Assembly: GCA_905250025.1 (NCBI GenBank)
Contig: CAJNOJ010000462.1
Coordinates: 1 to 64,000 of the forward strand
Direction: 5' to 3'
Length of the DNA: 64,000 nucleotides
Source of the DNA: Adineta ricciae
Lineage: Eukaryota > Rotifera > Eurotatoria > Adinetida > Adinetidae
Made by a program: the position numbers and the translations under genes. The notes under the pieces are model-generated. The model worked only from the letters and a program-made list of their open reading frames with translations. It did not search any database and was not told where the DNA came from. This document shows positions 55,353 through 64,000 of the stretch, piece by piece. Numbering within the stretch: position 1 is the stretch's first letter; each line of letters opens with the position of its first letter.

Positions 55353-55480
55353 AAACCGCGGTAGATCACGGTGCGAGAGGGGGTTGCTGTCGGTGGTTTA
55401 ATTGAACCGCGAAAGTCAGACCTTTTATTAGGTTCTCTCACACCGGCCGAAACCGCGGTTTGATAATACCGCGGTTATTA
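55353..55480. repeat. Cluster of AACCGCGG(TT) palindromes
   Basis: AAAACCGCGGTAG (55353-55365), GAACCGCG (55404-55411), the perfect palindrome AAACCGCGGTTT (55450-55461) and TACCGCGGTTA (55468-55478) lie within 130 bp of otherwise AT-rich DNA. This looks like the end of a repeat or mobile element, cut by the assembly junction at 55565. Confidence 0.4.
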
Positions 55481-55564
55481 ATGGTTTTTCGAAAAAAAAG
55501 TAATTCGCCATCATGGTGGTATATCATCACTGCTATCTATCTCATTATCATCTACTATCTTCAC

Positions 55565-55565
55565 N
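55565..55565. other. Single undetermined base at a probable sequence junction
   Basis: Left: CCGCGG repeat-like sequence. Right: the interior of a coding exon. Like the N at 44192, it probably marks a join of two sequence pieces. Confidence 0.7.
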
Positions 55566-58500
55566 TGAGGAAGTGAAACGAGCACTAGTGTGTTACATAC
55601 GAAAACGCAAAGGAGTTTGGGGTTTTGTTCTGAGAATATTAGGAATACTCGCTAAACCAATATGTCGTGTAATTAATCGCACTTGCATCAGTCGAGCAAA
55701 GAGAACACGCATAATCACCGAAGACAATCTCGCTCATGCCTATCAACGTCTTCAAACTCTGCAAGAGAAATTTGTGAACAAACAAGCAAAATTAGGGACT
55801 GCTAAAGTGCGATTGAATGCTACAAATGCTCGACTACAAACAACTGCATCGACCCTGAACGAACAACGGGAACAGCAGAAATTAATGGCTTCTTTAATAA
55901 GTCAGATTAAAGGTGTTGAAGTTCATCTAGTTCATGTATTCAGTTCATCAAAAGTACTACAAGATGCATTAGTTAATATGATGGATTTCGAACTTGTTCT
56001 TGAACCGTTGAAGAGTGTGTCCAGTGCAATGGCCAAATTACATGCTATAGAATGGCTTGACTGGAATATATCGACTGAAAACTACCATCAGGTCAATCTA
56101 ACTCTGACAAGATTAGCCGAAATCCTGACTAAAATGCCATTGAAAGTGATGTTTTCGAACGAAACAGGTAGATATTATAATTTCAATCTGATAAACTATA
56201 TTTTTGGTTGATATTTAAGTGGCTAATTGTAGTCTATCTTCCAATGTACCATTGCAGAACGTTTCTCATACAGAGGTAAAAGTAAAACGATCTATGGCTG
56301 ATGTAGAGAGCGAGCAAATCAACTATCCATTGGGCGTCTTCGTAGATACAGATAAAACGGTGTACATTGCTGATCAGTTCCAAGACAGTATTGTATTGTG
56401 GAAGACAAGTGGGAAAACGGGTCAAATAGTAGCGGGTGGTCATGGAAGAGGAAATGCATTGAATCAATTCAGTATGCCAACAGATGTTCTGATCGACAAG
56501 AGAACGAATAGTTTTATCATTTGTGATGCCGGCAATAGACGAATCATCAAATGGCGTCGCAAACGAGATACTACAAGCGGTATAATAGTAATCCATAATA
56601 TCAGCTGTTTTGGCATAGCTCAAGATCGACAGGAATATCTCTACGTGAGTGTTATAGATAATAATGAGATTCGACGATTTTCTAGAGACAATAATTACAC
56701 GAGAGGAAGGATTGTTGCTGGCGGCAACGGAAAAGGCGATGGCCTAAACCAATTCGATTTTCCTGGCCATCTCTTTGTTGACACAGAACAGTCAATCTAT
56801 GTCTCCGATTGGAATAATAGGCGTATGATGAAATGGATCAGAGGTGCCTACCAAGGAATAATTTTTAGTAATCGTATAGGTAGGAGTTATGAAGAATCTG
56901 TATGATTAGTTTGTTATTTCTATTTTCAAGTTCCTCCAATGAATGCTCATTGGGAGTATCGTAATAGGATTATTTTACATGGTCCTGAAAGAAATGCAAC
57001 AAAAGGTCAACCTCTTAACATTAGAAATTTCTATATGGATAAAGATCAGACATTATTTGGTGTTGACTCTAAGAATCATCGTATATTAGAATGGAAGGCA
57101 GGAGCAACACTAGGTCGAGTCGTGATTGGTGGCCATGGACCAGGAAATGGCTTACATCAATTGAATGATCCCAGAGATGTAATTGTAGACGAAAATAGCA
57201 TGTTTATATGCGATTACGGAAACCGACGAGTTATGTTTTGGCCTAACCGAAACGGTGAAAAGGGCGAACTGTTTATTGACGATATTCTATGTTGGAAATT
57301 GGCAATAGATGACCAAGGCTCGCTTTATGTGACACATCTGTGGGGAGGAGAAGTGAAACGCTATCGCGTTGGTGAAAATGTAACCGTGGTGGCAGGTGGC
57401 AATAGCATAGGAGGTGGTCTCAATCAGCTCAGCACTCCTCTTTCCATTTTTGTCGACCAAGATTATTCAGTTTATGTGTTAGACGCAAGAGTTACGGTAA
57501 ATTTTACTCGACATACGATATTGCACATGCTTACTTTCCGTATTTGTAGTTTGGATGGAATCATGTGGAATATTGGCGTGTGGTAAAGTGGGCCAAAGAT
57601 GCCGAAGAAGGAATACTTATTGGTGAGGGTCATAATCCGCAGAGCATTTCAATAGGATCCGTGCATTCATATGGAATGTTCGTTGATTCATTAGGCACCG
57701 TGTATGCGGTGGATCCGATATACGGTCGAGTAATGCGTTGGCTTAAACATGCAACACAAGGCATCGCCATTGTCACACAAGGCTGTCCGTTGCCTGGAAA
57801 ACATGATACTACTCGTCGATTTATAGCATTTGATCGTCATGGAGATCTATATGCTTCAGACATTGATGGTCCTATCCTACAGAGATTCTCGCTTGTTAGG
57901 CAGTTGAATAAGCCTAAAGAGACTACGGCGTCATCAGGATTCCATTTTTCGTGTTCAGCTGCCAAACCAAATATTACAGAAACTAGTAGATGGGCACAGC
58001 GGGGTACCGAATTAACCAAGGTAACTGACCATGGCGTAAGAACTTATGATCCCACTGAACCTTTCGGTCTTTGTGTAAGCCAGGAGGGTGACACTATATT
58101 GGTAACTAAGGAGGTATATCATCGCGTTGAACAATGGAGATTAGATGTTCCTAACAAGTATAAAATGCAAGTTGTTGCTGGTGATGATTATCCAGGTTCA
58201 GAAAATAATGAGCTGTACTATCCGCAGCAGGTTATCGTCGATCAAGAAAGTTTGATAATATGTGATCAGCTGAATAAGAGGATTGTGCGCTGGCCTTATG
58301 AAAACGGCACAGCTGGTGAAATTATTCTAGGAAATATTTCTTGTGCTGGGATCGCATTAGATAATCAACGATCTCTCTATGTTGTTCATCCGTGGAAAGA
58401 TGAAGTTCGACGTTATCGATTCGGAGAAACAAACGGAACGCTGGTAGCAGGCGGATATGGCAAAGGCAAAGGTCTCAATCAATTTGAAGATCCTACCCAT

Positions 58501-58884
58501 ATCTTTGTCGATCAAGACTATTCTGTCTACGTGTCTGACACTGAGAATCATCGTGTGATGAAATGGTTAAAAGGCGCCAAAGAAGGTGTCATTGTTGCTG
58601 GTGGTCACGGTAAAGGCAATAGTGTGACACAATTGAGCTACCCAAAAGGAGTGTTCGTCGATTCACTCGGAGCAGTTTACGTGGCAGATCGTGCCAATCA
58701 TCGAATAATGCGTTGGGTCAAGGGAGCAACAGAAGGAACTGTCGTTATTGATGGAAATGTTGATGTTGAATGCGAATACTATCGATTCAAATCGCCTGAA
58801 GCTTTAGTATTCGATCAGTATGGTAATATGTATGTTAGTGAGCCTTCTAACCATAGAGTTCAACGATTTAATATCCTTTCTTGA
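55566..58884 (+). CDS. Coiled-coil plus NHL-propeller protein, 5' end unknown, four exons
   Basis: Exons: 55566-56167 (starts at the N), 56220 to 56873 or 56879 (two phase-1 donors), 56931-57496 and 57550-58884. Introns are 50-57 bp and phases match. The first exon has a basic/hydrophobic stretch (FVLRILGILAKPICRVINRT) and a long coiled coil (~RIITEDNLAHAYQRLQTLQE onwards), then NVTLT-type glycosylation sites. Exons 2-4 carry ~18-20 NHL blades (e.g. YVSDTENHRVMKWLKGAKEG, VAGGHGKGNSVTQLSYPKGV), enough for three or four propellers. The intron 1 join gives SNETVANCSL, consistent with an extracellular linker. It is predicted to be membrane-anchored with stacked propellers outside the cell. The Met at 55513 lies left of the N, in unrelated sequence, and should not be trusted as the start. 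Confidence 0.75.
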
Positions 58885-59403
58885 TTTTTATTCGAGAGTA
58901 CACTTGTATGCACGCGTACGTGAGAGACTATTGTTCGTACGTATGTAATAAATAATTAATACATCATAAGAGAAGAAAATGAACAGCATAGATAATATTT
59001 ATATTGTTGGTTACTACACCTTCGTATTTACTCGGATATGTTTGCTCCGTGAACCTTTCAATTCAAGATGATCATAAGACATGGCTATGACCATAGAATT
59101 CATTCTTGTGCCATATTATCCTCGGACGATGTATCGTTAATAAACTGACGATAATCGAAGCTAAAACTATACCACAGTCGTTTATCCATCTTTCATAACA
59201 AACGAACGGTACATATTATTATAAGACCGATGATTATTAAAACATGTGATGCATTGAGTGCTGTCTATTTATATGATTTGAGAGAGTTTTCTTTTTTTAT
59301 TTGTTTCGATTAAATATAGGAAGAAAGAGAAAAGTATTTAAATTACAAAACTTCAAATGTCAATCATAGTTAATATTTATTAAAAGTAGAGGATAGAGTC
59401 AAT
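58885..59403. other. Convergent intergenic region
   Basis: 3' flanks of two convergent NHL genes. AATAAATAATTAAT near 58947-58960 can serve as the poly(A) signal for the plus-strand gene. No other feature. Confidence 0.5.
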
Positions 59404-61814
59404 CTACAGTAATTTATGTTTCATCACTTTGCCAGTACTTAAGTATGTATACAGATTCATGTTGGAATCAAATGCAAGATCGACAGGATTATCGCTAGTG
59501 GTCATAACTACAATGCCATTCGTAGAATTGACGCAGTACATGACGATTCGATTATTCTTCTGATCTGCAACATATAAATTACCTAGAGGATCGAGTTTCA
59601 GTCCTCTTGGATTATTAAGATTTCCATTACCAGTGATAACGTTAGTATATGTTACTCGGGGAGTTGAAGAATTGAATGGCCACAGAAAAACTTTCGCACC
59701 ACCTTCGTCACTCATGTAAATTTCACTTGATGAACCATGCGGAAGTAAAAGCGCGGACATCTTACTCAAGACACTACCAGTGTTGATGACATTAAACAAA
59801 CTTGTTCCACTGGGAGTCAACATGTACACACTGTCAGCCTTTTGGTCGCCAATATAAAGATTTAGATTATTGTCTACCGCAACTCCTACAGGATAGGTGA
59901 GATTACCAGTAACAGACGATCCAGATCCAGCAATAATGCTGCCAGTTGAAGCGCCTGGTGGAAAACGTCGAACTCGGTAGCCGTTGTGGTCGTTCGTGTA
60001 CATAAATCCATTTTTATCAAACGTAATGTAATCAATATGATCCGTTTCAGCCGTTGTTCCATTTCTACTTACACAATTTGTCGAACACCTATCAACATAT
60101 CCAAGCTTATGACCGGAAAGATAAATTGTATCGTATGAATCTATATTAATGCCGCGAGGATCTGCAATGTTACTAGAGCTAGTTTCAGCCACTACTGCTC
60201 CAATTGTATTCCAACAATAGTTAGAACCTACGAATTCGTAAAAATGATCAGTAGATACAGACACGACAGCGCAAAAGACTTACAGCTGGTACATCCGGTG
60301 GTCGTTGTTGTTGTTGTGCTAGTGCTGGTGGTAGTTGCTGATGTTGTTGTTGTGCTTGATGTGCTTGATGTACTTGACGTACTTGTTGTGGCTGATGTAG
60401 ACGACGTCGATGATGTGGATGACGAAGTTGAACTTGACGATGATGTTGAACTAGTTGATGATGTAGATGATGTAGACGAAGTTGATGATGTTGAACTGGT
60501 GGATGATGTTGATGATGTTGATGATGTAGATGATGTAGATGATGTAGATGATGTAGACGAAGTTGATGATGTTGAACTGGTGGATGATGTTGATGATGTT
60601 GATGATGTAGATGATGTAGACGAAGTTGATGATGTTGAACTGGTGGAGGATGTTGATGATGTTGATGATGACGTTGAGCTAGTTGATGATGTGGACGAAG
60701 TTGATGATGTTGAGCTGGTTGAGGATGTTGATGACGTGGATGAAGTTGAAGAGGTAGACGAAGTGGAAGAAGTGGTCGATGTCGACGATGTCGAGGAAGT
60801 CGATGAAGTTGAAGAGGTTGATGATGAGGAAGAGGTACTTGATGTTGACGATGTTGAAGAAGTGGATGAAGTGGACGATGTCGTCGTTGTTGCAGTAGTC
60901 GTTGTTGTCGTTGTTGCTGTGGTGCTCGTAGCTTTAATAAGAAAAATCAATATTTTCGAAGCTTACTAAATCTCTCTTAATATGTGTCACTCACTCGTTG
61001 TTGTTGTCGTAGTAACTTTCGATTGCATAACTATCAAATCAGGAAGCAAATCATCTTCATATCATACATCGACCTCACAAATACTCACGAAGCCAAATGA
61101 TTGCTGTAACCAAAGCTGCAAGTAAGATCACGGCGATCGTCGCAGCAATCAAAGCCCAGCAACAGCATCTTGTTATATGGAATGAAGCACCCCTTTATCA
61201 AACAATAAACATATGATCGTATGAGAGGCTCGTTGAAAGCTACCTTCTTCGCCTATTTCTTCGATTTTCGTCATCATCCTTATCATTCCATGCTCCTATC
61301 TAAATTGCATAATATAGTGAATATCATAATTGACATTGTAATATACAAGTACCTTCAATGGTGAAATCGAGTTTGTACTACCAGGAGATGATAACCGTGA
61401 AAATAATCCTGGCAAATAACTTTTCTCTGTCTAAAGTAACAAGGTAAGCATTTAACAATAGTTCAGTGCCTCATCAAGTCGATTAGCTTACATCACTTGG
61501 TGTAACCTGATGTGAGATGGAACTATTTGCATTTTGCGCATTGATGGAGGAATCTCGCGTTGAACCACTAGTCCTGCTAACATTGATTTGTGATGGACTT
61601 ATTCTCTCTGTATGAACAGATGAAACGTTGGACTTTCTTGGTTGACTCTGTGTAGCAGCCGACAATTCATTTGTACTTTGCGTACTAGTAATTGACGGAT
61701 TTGCCTAGAAGAAATTAATCCCGATATCCAGTAGACTAACGTGGCAAAATAACTCACTGTTGATGCACTCTTCTTGATACGAATAACTGTTGGTTTAACT
61801 CGGCGTGTAGGCAT
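59404..61814 (-). CDS. Membrane protein with Thr/Ser-rich stalk and NHL propeller, eight exons
   Basis: Exons in transcript order: 61814-61758, 61704-61492, 61430-61353, 61299-61244, 61192-61089, 61030-60995, 60931-60284 and 60227-59404. All seven introns are 51-63 bp GT-AG with matching phases; 671 residues. The start MPTRRVKPTVIRIKKSAST opens a hydrophilic Ser-rich cytoplasmic part. Exon 5 encodes CCCW and a membrane span (ALIAATIAVILLAALVTAII). Exon 6 and the long exon 7 encode a ~215-residue Thr/Ser stalk (TSS repeats), likely heavily O-glycosylated. CTSCSNYCWNTIG joins it to the last exon, a six-blade NHL propeller (DPRGINIDSYDTIYLSG, YPVGVAVDNNLNLYIGDQ, NPRGLKLDPLGNLYVADQ). With no signal peptide and one internal span it should be type II, propeller outside. 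Parts in several frames look like separate ORFs but form one gene. Confidence 0.85.
60330..60895. repeat. Minisatellite encoding the Thr/Ser stalk
   Basis: Trinucleotide-based (GATGTTGAT/GATGTAGAT) array with higher-order units of about 60-80 bp that recur around GACGAAGTTGATGATGTTGA followed by a CTGGTGG/CTGGTTG variant. The array keeps the minus-strand TSS frame and also an acidic DDV frame on the plus strand. Length is likely polymorphic. Confidence 0.9.
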
Positions 61815-62527
61815 TAGAGTATAATATGAAACAATGAATAGAGTTTGGCATTTTTCTCTTTTTCTTAAATATGTACTCTCAATGTATAAGATTTTGCATG
61901 TATGAAAATAATTTTCTTGTGATAACATAAAAGATCAGTCTTAGAAGCCTTCACATATTTCAGTTGAAACAATTGTTATTCAAAGTAATTAGTTTATCAT
62001 TGTTACTTTCTGATCGCATTTCTGTTTTTTTTTCATCAAGAACGATCCAATCATGAAGCTCACTACATACATTTGTTATTCATTTGTTCTTGTTTAATAT
62101 AAATCTCATGTTACAAATAAATGCAAAAATGAAATGAAAACTCTTCATCGGATTCTTTTTCAAAATAATGAACCCACCTAAATTTTCTAAAATAATATAA
62201 AAAGAAGACTTGAAATTGTCCGCAAAAAAATTATTTAATTATCGAATACATTTGTTCATATCACTACTAAGATAAAAACCAACATGAATATGTCTGATGA
62301 TAAAGCAAAATTTTGAATAGCGAACGAATGTTTTCGTCGTTAAATATTGTTATCTATGTCGGGGTGATTTATCAAACACAGAGATACGAAATGAAAACGA
62401 AAAAAAAAAACATTTTTATTACAACAATTCAAATTCTAGAAGTGTTTCTCTGTGAGCGACATATTATATATTCATATTAAACATGTGGAATAAGGAATAT
62501 TAAAAAAATCCTGTCTGATTTTTAGAG
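61815..62527. other. Intergenic
   Basis: AT-rich; A- and T-runs. A pyrimidine-rich acceptor-like TCTGATTTTTAG ends at 62525, just before the next ORF. Confidence 0.45.
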
Positions 62528-62770
62528 ATGTCGAATAAATTTACTCGACGATCGCAAAGTACAACAGTCAATGAATGTAGCCGACAAGTAGAAAAATGTC
62601 CTACAAATTTCTCGAAGACATCTATGAAGAATATTGTGGTTGATTGCGAATTTTGTCGTGAATTTGGAAAAACTCACGCAGATAATTTGTCCAGCTTACA
62701 AAGAGACAGTCAAATGAACTATTGGTGTACTTATTGCAAAACATATTGTTGTATACGAAACGCAAAGTAA
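62528..62770 (+). CDS. Small zinc-ribbon-like ORF (possible PiggyBac-type transposase C-terminus)
   Basis: 80 codons with CEFCREFGKTHADN, then a spacer, then YWCTYCKTYCC: a C-x2-C...W-x-C-x2-C arrangement like the cysteine-rich end of PiggyBac-type transposases (which usually ends x3-LC...CFxxYH). Directly after the stop, in another frame, NFQLSISI may continue that motif. An acceptor-like TTTTTAG just upstream suggests it is a last exon. No catalytic DDD domain is present in the window, so at best this is a fragment. Confidence 0.3.
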   Translation: MSNKFTRRSQSTTVNECSRQVEKCPTNFSKTSMKNIVVDCEFCREFGKTHADNLSSLQRDSQMNYWCTYCKTYCCIRNAK

Positions 62771-63298
62771 CTTTCAGCTATCGATTTCCATCATATTAAA
62801 AAACTACATGAAATTCAACTTCACATCTTCAGCTACCCATCGATGCCGTCTATAAAGAAAACCAAGCCTCTATGTTACGTTCTTTTCAATAAATATTTTC
62901 CTTATAACTATATTTACCTAAATGTCTTTTCTGAGTAAATAAGTCGTACTCTAGTGAGAGTTTATGGATAATTGAGAGGACACCTTCGGTAATCAACTTC
63001 GCAATAGTAGTTGAAACCATCATTGATGGATTTTTGGAACACAACAAGCACCTGCTAACATCTGTGAAAACATTTGAGATCAGTGTGAATCACCGAGGTA
63101 TATAGAAAAAAACAAGTATTATATTGTTTGTTTCTCATAGGAACTCATTGTTGATATTAATACTTTGAACTTGAACCAAAAGTGATCTGTTATTCGCGAG
63201 CTCATTCAAAAAAACAATTAATGATCAAAGAAATGTGTCTATAATTGGTATCAATCAAATGTGTAAAGCACTTGTCCTTCTTTTTATATAACTAGATG
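62771..63298. other. Intergenic
   Basis: No supported feature. An AATAAA-like site (about 62889) and an intron-end-like CTTTTTATATAACTAG before 63296. Confidence 0.4.
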
Positions 63299-63612
63299 AG
63301 TGGAGTCCATTGGATGAGATTAGTTTTCGTGCTGCTCCTACGAATTTTTTTCTTTCAGAATGGAAGTTACAATGCACGGGATTATGTGGTTCATCAATGA
63401 TGCCAACATTTTCAAGTATAACCGAACGCATAGCAGTGACTGGAGATTATAAGTTATTCTTATCACAATGTTGTGAAATACGACTATTAATCGTTTCAAA
63501 GAACTTGCAATCTTCACAGGTAACTATAACGCAGCTGATACGGTTGCGCTCGTTGAAACAGGTATTTCTGGAGTATGTAGAAAAGGATGAGAATGACTGT
63601 AAGGATAATTAA
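63299..63612 (+). CDS. Unidentified exon-like ORF
   Basis: Open from an acceptor-like AACTAG: DEWSPLDEISFRAAPTNFFL, SEWKLQCTGLCGSSMMPTFS, then SQCCEIRLLIVSKNLQSSQ and a possible donor GTAACT at 63520. Composition looks coding, but I recognise no domain and no other exons were found. It may be part of a gene that continues to the right. Confidence 0.3.
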
Positions 63613-64000
63613 TATGATGAATAATGATAAAGCATAATTGATCTATACAATGAAATCAATTTCCTGCCTTTTATCTTATCATAATACAAAAGATATTCGC
63701 AGGAGAATCGATTGTATGACGTTTCGTAACCGAAATTCTTCTTCTACCATTATATTTCGACTATTTATGATAGTTACGTACGTATATCTTCACGTTTGAT
63801 TCATTTTGTTGAAAAACATCCAAAAAAGTAAGATCATATATCATTTGATAAACATCTGAATGAAATATGATACAGAGACAAACATTGTCAAACGTATTCT
63901 TGATCGAACGGTTGAAAAAAAAAGAGTCATTTATTACAGATTGTTCTTATCAGTATTGTGTGGTGCATATCGTTGAAAAAGAACGCGCAAGATCGAAGAT
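63613..64000. other. Intergenic to window end
   Basis: Nothing recognisable. Confidence 0.4.

Larger units (their letters stand above)
54993..55565. other. GST upstream region and repeat-like block up to an N
   Basis: The GST upstream region belongs to unit B until ~55245. Unique sequence with CCGCGG palindromes follows (listed), then the N. Confidence 0.5.

Noticed and set aside
60244-60969. Plus-strand 241-codon acidic DDV-repeat ORF
   Set aside because: It is the complement of the Thr/Ser stalk exon; the minus-strand gene has eight phase-consistent exons, while this frame has no domain or splice context.

Overview
This window is nuclear DNA from a small-genome metazoan, most likely a bdelloid rotifer (inference). 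It is AT-rich and gene-dense. Nearly every intron I could place by reading frame is about 49-80 bp and GT-AG. The gene content fits that group: several NHL-propeller membrane proteins, LDLa/EGF-decorated GPCRs, an expanding F-box/LRR-like family, FG-GAP debris, a plant-type ABCG half-transporter and a phage-tail-collar protein. I saw no operons, CRISPR arrays, rRNAs or tRNAs.

Left part (1-21 kb): a 5'-truncated tail-collar gene with one in-frame TGA; an ERGIC3/Erv46-like fragment; an ABCG transporter on the minus strand, divergent from a three-exon DEG/ENaC channel that carries a one-base frameshift; a decayed FG-GAP gene; two members of an unnamed ~87-residue protein family; F-box debris; a six-exon NHL-EGF-transmembrane gene (14351-17474); a third small-family gene; and a four-exon minus-strand gene joining an ADP-ribosyltransferase-like domain to a TMEM272-like membrane domain.

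Middle (21-34 kb): an intact two-exon F-box gene, a MITE-like element, a P-loop GTPase/RING protein, two pieces of F-box pseudogene, a hairpin, and an NHL pseudogene.

Duplicated part (34-55 kb): a ~7.1-7.2 kb unit (intronless ~1,570-residue LDLa/EGF GPCR, F-box C-terminal relic, sigma-class GST) is present twice (34690-41915 and 48112-55245). Between the copies lie a second F-box gene, a second copy of a 1.7 kb segment first seen at 17253-18985 (joined at a single N, 44192), and a complete eight-exon N-myristoyltransferase gene on the minus strand.

Right part (55-64 kb): after a second single N (55565), a coiled-coil plus NHL gene; an eight-exon minus-strand gene for a membrane protein with a Thr/Ser-rich minisatellite-encoded stalk and an NHL propeller; and two weakly supported small genes.

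As a whole the window is dominated by predicted cell-surface proteins (NHL propellers in three architectures, LDLa/EGF receptors, a channel, a transporter). They sit among duplications and relics of the same families, the pattern of an actively expanding and decaying surface-protein and F-box repertoire. The most novel-looking items are the four-member small-protein family, the ART-like/TMEM272-like fusion, the GTPase/RING fusion and the patchy divergence between the two GPCR copies.
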